Part shown: piece after piece, positions 26,275 through 35,287 of the stretch
Numbering within the stretch: the stretch's first letter is position 1
How the letters are laid out: every line of letters begins with the position of its first letter
NCBI GenBank assembly: GCA_019636675.1
Contig: JAHBXC010000001.1
Span: forward strand, 930,001 to 994,000
Reading direction: 5' to 3'
Source: Phycisphaeraceae bacterium
GTDB taxonomy: Bacteria; Planctomycetota; Phycisphaerae; Phycisphaerales; UBA1924
DNA: 64,000 nt
Notes under the pieces: model-generated
What the model saw: only the letters and a program-made list of their open reading frames with translations
The model's database searches: none
What the model was told of the DNA's origin: nothing
Program-made: the position numbers and the translations under genes

Positions 26275-28829
26275 CACGAAAGCCCCCTCGCGCCGGGCGC
26301 TCCGCCCGGTGCGCTGGACGACGCCTCGCGCTGCGCCGCGAGGATCTCGTCACGCGACGCACGGCTGCCCAGCAGCCGACGCGCGTTCTGCTCGTCGGTC
26401 ACCATCACGGGCAGCACCGTCACGCCGCCTCCACCGGGTGAGGAGAACACGCCGAAGGGATCCCCCCCGGGGGCAGCCCCCCACGCCCCCGACGCCTGCG
26501 CGAACGCGTCGACGAAGCCCCCGGCGTTGTAGCCCGGCACGGACGATGAGGACGACCGCCGCGGCGCCGGCATACGCGGGCCCAGGCGCAGGCGTGAGAA
26601 GTCGATGGTTGAGAGGTCCCCCGCGTTGACGAGGCTCAGGTGCTCGCGCACCCCGGGCAGCGCGACGACCGGAGCGCGGGTGATGTGCTCGCCGCCGGCG
26701 ACGGCGATGATCCGGTCGTCGCGTCCGCGATAGGGGCCGGGAACGAAACCGCCTGCGTCGAAGCCCAGGAACCCTCCCAAGAAATCGAACACGCCGCCGA
26801 AGAAACCCCCGCCTCCTGGGCTGGCGCGAGAGCCGCCGAAGAGCAGCGTCGCCAGGTCGGCGGCGATCGCCTCATCAGCGATCCGTCCCAGCGTCTGGAC
26901 GAACACATCGGCGAAGCTTCGCAGGCTCCCTTCGCCCTCTCGCAGCTGCCCGAAGAACCCCGCCAGCGGGGACTGCACGCGCTCGCCGTACTCGCGCGAG
27001 AGCGAAGTCAGCTGGTCGGCGCCCTCCTCGAGCTGCTGGCGCGCACGCTCAAGGGCCTCTCGCACCTGACGGTCGACCTGCGTCTCCGACGACAGGTCGA
27101 TGGTGACGAGCAGGTTCCCTTCCTCGTCGACGAGGCCCTGCAGCTCTTCGAGCAGCGCGCGGTTGCGCTCAATGGTCGCCGCGGCCGCCTCATCGCCCAG
27201 GCGCAGCGACTCGGCCAGCCGCGCCCGCGCGTCGGTGACGAGCTCGTTTCGGCGCGCGTCGGAGATCTGCCCCGCGTCGGCCAGGTCGTTGGCCCGGGCC
27301 AGCGCGCGGTTGTACTCGTCCTGCGCCTTGCTGAGGTCGCGCAGCAGCTGCTGCTGGACCTCGCCGTTCTTGGCGAGGTTGAAGAACAGCTCGCCCTCGC
27401 GCAGCGGCCCCTCGTCGAAGAACCCGGCGGGGAACTCGGCGGCGGCGCCGAGGCGCTTGAAGTTGTCCTCGAGAGCCAGCACCGCCGCGTCGAGCTCGGA
27501 GACCAGGCCCAGCTGCGCGACCAGCTCGCGGCGCGTCTGGTCGTCGAAGTCCGCAAGCCCGAAGGCGCGCGCGTCGCCGCCGCGACCAGGCCTGCGGTCT
27601 CGGAACTCCGGAAGCTCGTTGCGCGGCTGCTCTCCCGCGAGAACCCGGAGAAGATCCGTGTTCGCGTCTCGAAGAGTCCGGAGGCCATCTGCGACCTCAC
27701 GGAATCCCGTGGCGCGAGCGACGAGTTCGGCAAGCTGCAGTGCCTGACGACCAGCGAAAGTATCGATGGAGTCGGCAGCGCCGCTGAGCTGCGCTCGCTG
27801 CGCGTTGATGTCGTCGGGCCGGGCAATCGCGGCTAAGCGGCTGATGACAGCGCCGATGTTCGCGATGAAGTCGTCCACGACGGACAGTGGATCCCTGATG
27901 CGCTCGATTACCTCCGCGAGCCCTTCCGCAGCGATGAGCAAGGTTTCGAGGCCGGTGTTCACCAGCGGCAGGATGAGAAAGCCGGTCCGTTCCAGCAGAT
28001 CGTTGAACCGGCGCTGCGCGACAAGCTGACGACCGGACTGTGAGTCGGCGGCCTCACCGGCTACGCCGGCAAAGCGGGTCTCGAGCAGATCCACGACCAG
28101 GCCGTCCCGGAGGGCCTTCTGAAACTGACGCGGCGCGAGCTCGCGGCGGATCTCCTGGAGCTCTGGCAGCAGACGCCCAAGCTCGCCAGGCTGGCCCGTG
28201 AAGGACTGCGCGATCGCGCGGACTGTCTGATCGAGGTTGTTGTCGAAGAGCGCGGCGGCGGTGTCTGCGCTCACGCGCAGCAGCCGCTCGAAGTCGAGGT
28301 CCGTCTGCCCGGTCTGCGCGACGAGCTGCCGCGCGCCCCCGAGAAAGTCTCCGGCGGCGAAGATCTGCGTTTCCCGCTGAAGCTGTTCGGCCAGACCGAC
28401 CAGTTCTCGCTGGGTCTCGACCGCCCGCTCGCGCGAGCCAAGCTGCGCGTTGAGGAGCCCGAGCAATCGCTGCTCGCTCTGCTCCTGAGTGACGGCCAGA
28501 CCGATCGCCCGTCGCGCCCCGGCGAGGCCGATGTACGACGCCGCCGCGGCCCGAAGCGTGCCCGCCAGCGAGCTGAGCGCGGTGCGCTGCAGGGTGATCT
28601 CGGCGTTGCTGTTCTTGGCGTTGATCGTGACATCGCCCTGGGCCTTGGCGAGGTCGCCGCTCGCGCTCGCGCCCTCGCGCGAAGCGACCGCCGCGCCGGC
28701 GACGGTGGCGCCGGCGCGGCGCTGGGCCGCGGCCAGGTCGTCGATCTGGCGCGTGGCCTGATCGAGGATCTCCTGCCCCTGCTGGCGGATCTTGAGCAGG
28801 AACTCCAGACTGGTGCTGACCTGGCTCAC
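26274..28829 (-). CDS. Tape measure protein
   Basis: An 851-residue protein: mostly coiled-coil and Ala/Gln/Arg/Leu-rich helix, with hydrophobic stretches around 275-345, and a Gly-rich C-terminal region containing GGGGFFGGVFDFLGGFLGF and a GGEHITRAPVV motif typical of tape measure ends. It sets tail length and is probably ejected with DNA. Position after a frameshifted chaperone gene supports this. Start is GTG 28829. The length would fit a tail of roughly 120 nm if 0.15 nm per residue holds. Confidence 0.9.
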   Translation of the reverse strand: MSQVSTSLEFLLKIRQQGQEILDQATRQIDDLAAAQRRAGATVAGAAVASREGASASGDLAKAQGDVTINAKNSNAEITLQRTALSSLAGTLRAAAASYIGLAGARRAIGLAVTQEQSEQRLLGLLNAQLGSRERAVETQRELVGLAEQLQRETQIFAAGDFLGGARQLVAQTGQTDLDFERLLRVSADTAAALFDNNLDQTVRAIAQSFTGQPGELGRLLPELQEIRRELAPRQFQKALRDGLVVDLLETRFAGVAGEAADSQSGRQLVAQRRFNDLLERTGFLILPLVNTGLETLLIAAEGLAEVIERIRDPLSVVDDFIANIGAVISRLAAIARPDDINAQRAQLSGAADSIDTFAGRQALQLAELVARATGFREVADGLRTLRDANTDLLRVLAGEQPRNELPEFRDRRPGRGGDARAFGLADFDDQTRRELVAQLGLVSELDAAVLALEDNFKRLGAAAEFPAGFFDEGPLREGELFFNLAKNGEVQQQLLRDLSKAQDEYNRALARANDLADAGQISDARRNELVTDARARLAESLRLGDEAAAATIERNRALLEELQGLVDEEGNLLVTIDLSSETQVDRQVREALERARQQLEEGADQLTSLSREYGERVQSPLAGFFGQLREGEGSLRSFADVFVQTLGRIADEAIAADLATLLFGGSRASPGGGGFFGGVFDFLGGFLGFDAGGFVPGPYRGRDDRIIAVAGGEHITRAPVVALPGVREHLSLVNAGDLSTIDFSRLRLGPRMPAPRRSSSSSVPGYNAGGFVDAFAQASGAWGAAPGGDPFGVFSSPGGGGVTVLPVMVTDEQNARRLLGSRASRDEILAAQREASSSAPGGAPGARGLS

Positions 28830-28832
28830 GCG

Positions 28833-29497
28833 TCACTCCTGGTCGGGTTCGTGACCTTCGAGCAGGCCGCGCAGGCGTTGCTCGAAGGCGTCGGCGGCGG
28901 ACCACACCGCCTGGCGCAGGTCGCTCATCTCCTCGGCGCGGTCTCGGTCACGACGGGCGCGGGCCCGATCGAGGACTCCGCCGAGAGAGTGCAGGGGGAT
29001 TCGACCGGCGTCGGCGAGGGAGTAGCCGAGCCCGACGAGCTCGTCGATGGCGTCGTGGGCTTCGCCGAGGGTGAGGTATCGATCGCGTGCTCCACCATCG
29101 TCATCAGCAGATCGATCATCGATGACTTCAGCTTTCCCAGGCGTTCCCTCGCCTCCGGGTTGAACACATTTAGCCGGAGGAAGGCGTCGGCCAGGCGCAC
29201 CGTCGAGCGATCATCCTGCACGACTCGGATGCCGCGACGCTTCGCGTTGTCGTCCAGCGGCTCGGCGGTGCGCAGCACGCACTGAAGCGCGTCGTAATGC
29301 ATGGCGGCGAGCGCCTGATCCATGTCAACGCCAGGCCGCACGCGAGAGATCAGCTTCGTCCAGTCCTCGACGCACTTGCCGAGGTCGAAGCCGCCGAGCT
29401 CACGCAGCCGGAAGGTGCCCACCGCGCCGTCGGGATACTTGACGAAGACATCCTCGTGTCGGGGAACGGGCGATGCCACGAAGTCCGTGTTGTCCAT
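28833..29497 (-). CDS. Tail assembly chaperone, -1 frameshift product
   Basis: Predicted 221-residue fusion, like lambda gpGT. The zero frame is read for 122 codons to the slippery site (29132-29138), then the -1 frame for 99 residues to the TGA at 28833-28835. The -1 frame has no stop after the site and encodes natural-looking helix (LGEAHDAIDELVGLGYS, MSDLRQAVWSAADAFEQ). The zero frame over the same DNA is Ser/Thr/Pro-rich and shadow-like. The extension ends just before the tape measure start, as in many siphophages, where the long form loads the tape measure protein. Confidence 0.75.
28925..29497 (-). CDS. Tail assembly chaperone, unshifted product
   Basis: A 190-residue protein read in the zero frame. 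ATG 29497 (MDNTDFVASPVPRHED) is chosen because the frame upstream is basic and non-protein-like. The first ~120 residues contain the conserved-looking YPDGAVGTFRLRELGGFD and RLNVFNPEARERLGKL segments. The last ~50 residues are low-complexity. Counterpart of lambda gpG, needed in excess over the shifted form for tail assembly. Confidence 0.75.
   Translation of the reverse strand: MDNTDFVASPVPRHEDVFVKYPDGAVGTFRLRELGGFDLGKCVEDWTKLISRVRPGVDMDQALAAMHYDALQCVLRTAEPLDDNAKRRGIRVVQDDRSTVRLADAFLRLNVFNPEARERLGKLKSSMIDLLMTMVEHAIDTSPSAKPTTPSTSSSGSATPSPTPVESPCTLSAESSIGPAPVVTETAPRR
29132..29138 (-). promoter_or_regulatory. Slippery heptamer GGGAAAG
   Basis: On the coding strand G GGA AAG lies in the zero frame exactly as X XXY YYZ, identical to the lambda G-T slippery sequence. 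A slip of -1 opens the 99-codon frame to 28833. Confidence 0.75.
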
Positions 29498-29663
29498 GAC
29501 CGTGCTCCAGGAAGTGCCCACGCCGGCGCCGGGCCGAGAGAGTGCCCGCCGCGCCGCCGTTGCACCGTGGTACGCCGATATCCGGCGTCCGGGTTCCTTG
29601 ACTGTTCGCCTCCGCGCGTTCCTGCGCGGCAAGTGGGGCCGAATCCTTACCCTTGCGAAATCA

Positions 29664-29689
29664 CCCGCCGGCGCTCTCGCGCCGGCGGG
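29664..29689. terminator. Strong 11-bp hairpin between late genes
   Basis: CCCGCCGGCGC-TCTC-GCGCCGGCGGG, a perfect 11-bp stem in the gap between two late genes. It lacks a clear U-run on the late (minus) strand, so it may attenuate transcription or protect mRNA ends rather than terminate fully. A TTGCGAAAT motif lies beside it (29653-29661). Confidence 0.5.
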
Positions 29690-29695
29690 CGTGTG

Positions 29696-30121
29696 TCATC
29701 GCGCCTGCAGCCGCGAGCGCATCTCGGCCAGAGCCGCCTCGCCCGCGTCGATCGCGGTCCGCAGGTCGTTCAGGGGCCCCGACTCCAGCGTAATCATCGC
29801 GTCGTAGGCCCGCTGGGCCTTGTCAATCGCCTCGCGCAGCGTGGCGAGCGGGTGAGGACGCGCCACGAACGCCACCGTGTGGCGGGCCTCACCCTCGCAC
29901 CCGCCCACGGAACAACCCCCGGGCTCGAACTGCCTGAGCCTGTTCCGCAGCGAGGCGAGCGCCCCCTCGATCTCGTCACGGGCGGCGCCGGGCGAACACT
30001 GCCCCAGGGCGTGCTCCAGCGAAGCGATCGTGACCTTCAGAATTTCAATCTCTCTGCCCATGTGCTTGCTCTCGTGCTCGAAAACTTCGTCGCTCGCCCC
30101 CCGCGCTCCATGCGGGGTCAT
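29696..30121 (-). CDS. Hypothetical late protein, coiled-coil
   Basis: 141 residues from ATG 30121, or 121 from the internal ATG 30061 (MGREIEILKVTIASLEHAL). Two helical coiled-coil parts (about 20-65 and 95-140) flank a Cys-containing loop with GGCSVGGCEG. It lies between tail tube and chaperone genes, so a tail assembly or accessory role is likely. No family recognised. Confidence 0.6.
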   Translation of the reverse strand: MTPHGARGASDEVFEHESKHMGREIEILKVTIASLEHALGQCSPGAARDEIEGALASLRNRLRQFEPGGCSVGGCEGEARHTVAFVARPHPLATLREAIDKAQRAYDAMITLESGPLNDLRTAIDAGEAALAEMRSRLQAR

Positions 30122-30153
30122 GGCCGAGTCCTTGCCTCTGCGAATCGGCGCAT

Positions 30154-30167
30154 CGCGCTGTCGCGCG
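30154..30167 (-). repeat. GACA-loop hairpin, copy A
   Basis: Transcript reads CGCGC-GACA-GCGCG, about 33 nt upstream of the start at 30121 and followed by GATTCGCAGA. One of five related leaders. Confidence 0.65.
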
Positions 30168-30240
30168 GCGCGCCGTGTGTGCATGCCAAGATCCGGGGCC
30201 ACCTTTCCGGGGCCCGGGATTTCCCCGGCGCCTTCCGCGG

Positions 30241-31050
30241 TCAGCTCGTCGTCGTGGGCATGGGCGCGCCGCCCAGGCCCAGCACGCCGACGATGGCGCC
30301 GGGGTCGAGCACATCCAGGATGAGCTCGTTGAAGTTGTCCACATCCACGCCCAGCCCCGCGTTGCCCGCGCTCTTGAGCAGACCGCGCGGGATGGTGCGG
30401 ACGCGCTGCTTCGTGCCGCTCTCGGCAACATGCCAGACCTCGGCGTACACCTCCACGCCCTTGATGAGGGTCTGGGGCTTGATCTCGTAGCTGGTCATGG
30501 CCGCGGCGGTGCAGGTGACGACGATGGTCGAGCCGGCGGGGATCGCGCTGTCGCTGGGGATGAACAGGATGCCCTTGACCGCATCGACGATGTAGTCGTT
30601 TCCCTCCTCGTACTCGACGGGGGTGGGGTCGGTGTCGTCGGTCACGGTCACGGCGGAGATGTTGAAGATGCGCTCGCCGTCGCCGTCGACCAGCGCGCGG
30701 TGCGAGCCGAGCACGATGTCGTCGTACTCGATGTCGGCGACCGAGCCGCTCGCTTGGGTGAAGCCGTCGACGCCGGCGGCGCCGGAATAGATCGCCACGA
30801 CCTCGGCCTGCTGGTTGCGCGTCTGGATCGTGATCGACTCCTTGAAGCGCGTGATGTCCGACTCGTCGAGGGTGAGCGCGCCGCCCCGCTGGTCGTAGGA
30901 GTCGAGGTTCTGTGTCTCGTTGCGGGTCTGGGGCGCGGCGTTCGGGACGCCGATGTCGAGCAGCCGGTGGTCCTGGGGCCACGAGAGCGGGCGCACAAAG
31001 ATGTGCGTGCCGAACTTGCCGTGAACTTCTCTGCTTCGCTGCCTGGGCAT
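30241..31050 (-). CDS. Probable major tail tube protein
   Basis: A 269-residue beta-rich protein, ending in a short Pro/Thr/Ser tail. Its size, beta composition (ITIQTRNQQAEVVAIYSG; VEEGNDYIVDAVKGILFIP-like), and place between head-tail joining genes and the chaperone/tape measure block fit the tail tube protein of siphophages. It contains a KGVEVYAEVWHV strand typical of such proteins. It has its own 100-bp leader, unlike the overlapping genes upstream. Confidence 0.65.
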   Translation of the reverse strand: MPRQRSREVHGKFGTHIFVRPLSWPQDHRLLDIGVPNAAPQTRNETQNLDSYDQRGGALTLDESDITRFKESITIQTRNQQAEVVAIYSGAAGVDGFTQASGSVADIEYDDIVLGSHRALVDGDGERIFNISAVTVTDDTDPTPVEYEEGNDYIVDAVKGILFIPSDSAIPAGSTIVVTCTAAAMTSYEIKPQTLIKGVEVYAEVWHVAESGTKQRVRTIPRGLLKSAGNAGLGVDVDNFNELILDVLDPGAIVGVLGLGGAPMPTTTS

Positions 31051-31108
31051 GGCTCAATCTCCGGGTGAGGCGGCGGTCTGTATAGCACGCCGCGCGGGGG
31101 TGTGTGTT

Positions 31109-31120
31109 CTTATTTCGCAA
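31109..31120. repeat. Internal copy of the phage-end motif TTGCGAAATAAG
   Basis: CTTATTTCGCAA here is the exact reverse complement of bases in the left prophage end (TTGCGAAATAAG, 19640-19651 region). It lies in the leader of the tail tube gene. A shorter TTGCGAAAT is at 29653-29661. Confidence 0.5.
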
Positions 31121-31154
31121 CTGGCGCAGAAATTCTCGACATTGCGCCCTGCGC

Positions 31155-31748
31155 TCAGTCGTCGTCGTCTTCCGGTGGCGGCGGCTGGAGCTGCTGGCCG
31201 TCGTGCGTCAGGTCGAGCGTGGCGCTCAGATAGGTTTCGCGGTAGTCCCCGCTCCACGCCTGCGACCAGGGGTGGATCGTCCACTCGCCGCCCTCGAGGT
31301 GGATGGGCGAGGCGTCGAGGCGGAGCAGGCGCCACAGATCGGCCAGGCGGTGACGCAGCTCGAGGAGGGTTTCGCCCTCCGTATCGGTGTCGAGCGCCTT
31401 GACCACCACCTCGACGGCGGCGGCAATGGGCTCGTCGCCGGGGCGTCCGCCCCCGCGTCCGCCCGGGGGCAGGGACGCGGGCTCGGTGGCGACGACCCAC
31501 GCGCCGGGGAGCTCGGTGTCGTCTTCCAGCAGACCCGCGAGCGCGCCGGCGCGCACGCGCTTGAGGAGGGATCCCGTCGCGTCGGCGTAGTCGTCGTGCG
31601 CGGGCAGGTAGATGTCGCTCCACACCGACACGCCGATGCTGCGCAGGGGCACGCGGCGTCGCTCACCGACGCGAGCGGCGCGGAGCGCGTCGGCGACGGC
31701 GGAGACGGCGGCGATCTCGGGCTCGAGGTAGTGCATGGGCTCGCTCAC
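31155..31748 (-). CDS. Head-tail joining / tail terminator candidate
   Basis: A 197-residue protein with an N-terminal helix, a central beta region (VPLRSIGVSVWSDIYLP) and an acidic tail ending in four Asp. The position just before the tail tube gene is that of the tail terminator in siphophages. Start GTG 31748 overlaps the stop of the preceding gene (GTGA). No family signature clear enough for a firm call. Confidence 0.55.
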   Translation of the reverse strand: MSEPMHYLEPEIAAVSAVADALRAARVGERRRVPLRSIGVSVWSDIYLPAHDDYADATGSLLKRVRAGALAGLLEDDTELPGAWVVATEPASLPPGGRGGGRPGDEPIAAAVEVVVKALDTDTEGETLLELRHRLADLWRLLRLDASPIHLEGGEWTIHPWSQAWSGDYRETYLSATLDLTHDGQQLQPPPPEDDDD

Positions 31749-32437
31749 TGGTCGCTGCTCGGTGGTGTGGACTTGGCCGGGTCGGCGCTGGCGGCGCGGA
31801 GTTTCTGCTCGCGGGTGACGCCGCGCACGAGCTCCTCGCCGAACTGCGCGCTGCTCTGGTTGATCGCCTTGCGCGCGGGGCGCTTGGGCCGGATGCGGAC
31901 GCGCGGGACGAGGGCGAACATGGGCTCGACGGACTTGCCGTCCGGGGCGGTGCGTGCGAGCAACGGCGGCTTGCCCGGGCGCTTGACCATGAACAGCTCG
32001 CCGGCGAGGGCTGGGTCGCGGGGGCCCTGGTAGATCGGGATGCCCCGCTGGTCTCGTGCGGCGCGCAGGGGGATGGCCAGCGCCCGCGCCTTCTCGGGAG
32101 TGATGTCCGGCAGCTCGCCGCCGGCGCCCTGGGTGCCGAGCTCCTGGACGGCGGCGTAGCGGTCGACGAGCGCCTCGGTGAGGTAGCCCACTCGCACGAC
32201 GGGCATGCCGCGCTCGTCGGTCTCGACCCGCACCACGCGAGAACGGATGAGGGAGCCCGATCGCACGCCCACCTCGACATTGTTGAGGTTGCGCGCGAAG
32301 CGCTGATCGATCAGGGCCGCGCCCCGTCGCGCCCCGCGCAACAGCCCCGCGCGCAGGACATCGCCCTGGACGCCCATGAGCGCGATGGCCTTCTGGGCCT
32401 CGGCGGCGACCTCGAGCTCGATGCGCAGCGTGCTCAT
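31745..32437 (-). CDS. HK97 gp10-like tail completion protein candidate
   Basis: A 230-residue protein with N-terminal helix, a basic RGARRGAALIDQRFARNLNN segment typical in style of gp10-like proteins, a YAAVQELGTQG motif (tail-completion proteins often have Y..YlEfGT), and a basic C-terminus. Overlaps the preceding and following genes by 4 bp each, as a cotranscribed head-tail block. Longer than the usual 130-150 residues. Confidence 0.6.
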   Translation of the reverse strand: MSTLRIELEVAAEAQKAIALMGVQGDVLRAGLLRGARRGAALIDQRFARNLNNVEVGVRSGSLIRSRVVRVETDERGMPVVRVGYLTEALVDRYAAVQELGTQGAGGELPDITPEKARALAIPLRAARDQRGIPIYQGPRDPALAGELFMVKRPGKPPLLARTAPDGKSVEPMFALVPRVRIRPKRPARKAINQSSAQFGEELVRGVTREQKLRAASADPAKSTPPSSDQ

Positions 32438-33213
32438 TCGGGCATCCCTCCGAGGTCGGCGGCGGTCTGCAGGTTGAGCGCGTGTTCCCAGGTCGCGTAG
32501 CGCTGCAGGGTCTCGCGCACGCTGGGCGCGAGACGCGCGCTGGCGAAGGTCTGGGTAGCAACGCCCTGGCCCACGGGCTTGCCCTCGCTGCGCAGGTGGG
32601 GCTGCTGTCGGCGTCGCCAGATGAGCGCCGCCTGCGAGAGGCACGCCTCGACCAGGTCGGCGGGCACGGGCGTCGCGCCGTTCGTTGGCGTCCACGCGTC
32701 GGCGTCGGACACGGGCTCGAAGCCACATGCGATCTCGATGCGCAGGGGCGTCGTGACGCCCCGCCGAAGCGAGGCGAGCACCAGCGCCGACCGTTCGCGC
32801 GTGAGCAGGATCGCCTGAGTTCCCAGCGAGGAGTAGACGCGATAGTCGGCGTCGTCGACGAGGGCCGCGCCGTCGAACGCCACGCCGAAGTCGTCGTGGG
32901 CCTCGGAGTCGTGCCACAGCGCCGCGACCGATTCGATCGGCTGGGCGAAGGGGACCTCGATGAGCGGGAGCGTGGTCAGCGCCTCGCGCGAGAGGTTGAC
33001 GCTGGCCGCGGGCCTGCGCACCAGGCAGCGACCGGTCGCTTCCTCGAACGCGGTCGTCACGCCCATGAGCACCGCGAGCAGCTCGTCGCGGCGGGCCTGC
33101 TCGAGCGAGCCGGTGAGGTCGAGGCGCAGCAGCAGCGCGCTCAGGGGCGCGAGGGGGGCGCCAGCGGGCACGGGGCCGAGCGCGGCGGCGACGGTGGGGA
33201 CGGGGACGCTCAC
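32434..33213 (-). CDS. Head-tail connector (gp6/phiE125 gp8-like)
   Basis: A 259-residue protein whose C-terminal half has the connector pattern PLRIEIACGF.. VPADLVEACLSQAALIWRRR, as in gp6-like adaptor proteins that dock under the portal. The N-terminal half has helical segments with a TAFEEATGRCL motif and a beta part. Start GTG 33213 overlaps the stop of the upstream gene by 3 bp. Confidence 0.65.
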   Translation of the reverse strand: MSVPVPTVAAALGPVPAGAPLAPLSALLLRLDLTGSLEQARRDELLAVLMGVTTAFEEATGRCLVRRPAASVNLSREALTTLPLIEVPFAQPIESVAALWHDSEAHDDFGVAFDGAALVDDADYRVYSSLGTQAILLTRERSALVLASLRRGVTTPLRIEIACGFEPVSDADAWTPTNGATPVPADLVEACLSQAALIWRRRQQPHLRSEGKPVGQGVATQTFASARLAPSVRETLQRYATWEHALNLQTAADLGGMPE

Positions 33214-35287
33214 TGCGCGGCCTCCATGAGCAGGCGGATCATCGCGCCGCGCGATCGCCCGCGAGAACGATCGCGGCCCGCGGCGGCGAAGGGCACGCAG
33301 ATCGGCTCGCCGGGGCCGGCGAGGGCGAACACGAAGACCTGGCACGCCTCGCTGTCGGGATCGAGCGCGGCGCGCACGCAGACGAGCGGGGACTTCTCGA
33401 CGCGGATCGCGCCGCGGGGCAGCGTAAGTGTCCGCCAGAACCACTCGGGGTCGCCCTCGCCCGAGGCGGGGGGCAGGATCGGTTCACCGGCGATGAGGTT
33501 GCCCGAGTCGTAGCCCTCGGAGTTGCGGACGCGGATCTCGACGATGCGGGCGAAGTCGAGCTGGCTGTCGCGCTGCAGGAGCATGCCGAAGGGCACATCG
33601 ACCGGCGTCTCGGGCGCGCCGGGGTAGTTGCCGGTGAAGACCAGGTCGGCGAGCAAGAGGACGCTTGCGAGCTGACCCGACGAGCTGACCACCGCGATGG
33701 CCGGGGTGTTGTCCTCGCCGTCCGTGGCGAAGGCCTCGTCGAGCCAGGGCGCTCCGACCACGCCGTCACCCTCCTCGTTGCGCGCGTTCTCGATCGTGAC
33801 CGAGTTGCACACCTCGATGGGCGAGGAGTCGAAGTTCTCGGATGCGAGGTCGATCACCGCCGGCGAGTTGGGGTCCGAGCTCGGGATGATGAGTTGACCC
33901 GTGTTGTCGAGGCCGCGTGTCAGCCGCACATCGACAAAGACCTCCTCGGCCAGCGAGTTGGGCCGACCGGGCGGGAGCACCGCGAAGGACGGGTCGCTGA
34001 CGATCTCATACGCGTCGCCGGTGACGCTCAGCTCACCCAGCGTCAGGTCCTCGCCGCCGCCGCCCAGGTTGCGCAGATAGAACCGCCTGGTCACCGTCGA
34101 GCCCGCGAAGCCGCGCGGCATCGCGACGGTCGACCCGGGGTTGACCTGCTGCACGATGTCGGGCTCGGTGACCCGCAGATCCCACAGCAGCGTGGCCGTG
34201 CTGACGCCGTCGAAGACGGTGATCGTCAGCCGCACCTGGAGCGTGGCCGCCAGCGGGAGGAAGGGCAGCGCTCGGAGCATCGCGCGGAGCGCCGGCCACT
34301 TTCCGGTGCGCGTATACACGCCGCCGCCCTCGTTCGACAGGCCCGAGTTGGCGATCGCCTCGGCGGAGAGTCCGATCTTGGTCGGATCGTCGATCGTCAA
34401 AGTGAAGTCGAGATCGGCGTTCTCGAAGTCGTAGATGTCAGCGCCGGGGAAGATGATGGAGGGGACACCGACGGTGACAACGGCCAGGTCGACCTCCTCG
34501 TCGGCGATGACGGAGGGCCGGGCGTTCGCGGGGAAGGGCAGCGCGGTGTTGTCCCACTTCAGCGCGCTGGCGGTCGCGTTGCGCAGGTGCCAGCCGCCGA
34601 TCATGTCCTGGATCTCGGCGTCGTCGTCGAGCACGACCACATCGGCGGCGGTCCGCCCGAGGTCGTAGGCGTGCGCGAACAGAGAGAAGATCGGGAGCTC
34701 CTTGATGGAGCGCAGCGCGCCGCCGTTGTGGAGCGCGGCGTGCACCTCACGCATGCGATCGAGGGTCATCGTCTCGCCCCAGCCGATAGCGAAGTCGGCG
34801 ACCGAAACCTCGTTGAGCGTCGAACCCGTGCCGGCGCCGATGAGCAGGCGGCGGAAGAGGTGCTCGACCGGATCGACATTCGCCGCGCCGCCGGCGGTCA
34901 CCTCGACGCCGTTGACCCAGAAATAGGGCCGGTAGGAGAGTCCGTCCTCGCGGCGCAGCCAGGCCGCGGACGCTCGGAGCATCGTGCCGTTGGGCGCGTT
35001 GCCGGCGCCGATCGTCGTGTCGTGCACATTGCCCGTGGTCGGGTCGCGCATCACGATGCGCGCGTTGCCCGATGCCGACGCGTCGGAGCGCATGTGCATC
35101 GAGGGCCGGTTGCTCGACGCCCCCTCGAGCGAGAACAGCGTGGGCTGGACGGAGCCCTGCACGGGGCGGATGAACAGGATCGTCGCGAAGACGCCGGTCT
35201 CCGTCGTGGGCGGCGGGAGATCGCCCTCCTCGATCTCGTCGTACAGCAGATAGCCGCCCGTGGCGTTGCTGCGGCGCGCGCGAGCAT
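33210..35287 (-). CDS. Large structural protein with concanavalin-like region; start disrupted
   Basis: About 690 residues of strongly protein-like, beta-rich sequence. The N-terminal third (YLLYDEIEEGDLPPP, LFIRPVQGS, HMRSDASASGNARIV) resembles a LamG/concanavalin-like fold. The rest has Ig-like strands (PGSTVAMPRGFAGSTV). The frame has no ATG, GTG or TTG at its beginning. The natural ATG at 35287, overlapping the previous stop as TGATG, is in another frame; removing one CG from the CGCGCGC run just after it joins ATG to this frame. So there is a 2-bp expansion, real or an error, or initiation at a CTG near 35250. Probably a decoration or fibre protein. Confidence 0.65.

Noticed and set aside
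23338..26532. 1064-residue open frame on the plus strand across tail genes
   Set aside because: A GC-driven antisense shadow of the BR0599, distal tail and tape measure genes; its composition is typical of shadows.
28925..29090. Ser/Thr/Pro-rich end of the unshifted chaperone as a functional domain
   Set aside because: It looks like a shadow of the -1 frame, which is the better coding frame over this DNA; kept only as the expected unshifted product.
29664..29689. Classical rho-independent terminator
   Set aside because: The stem is strong but there is no U-run on the late strand, and the operon continues; listed as a hairpin with modest confidence.
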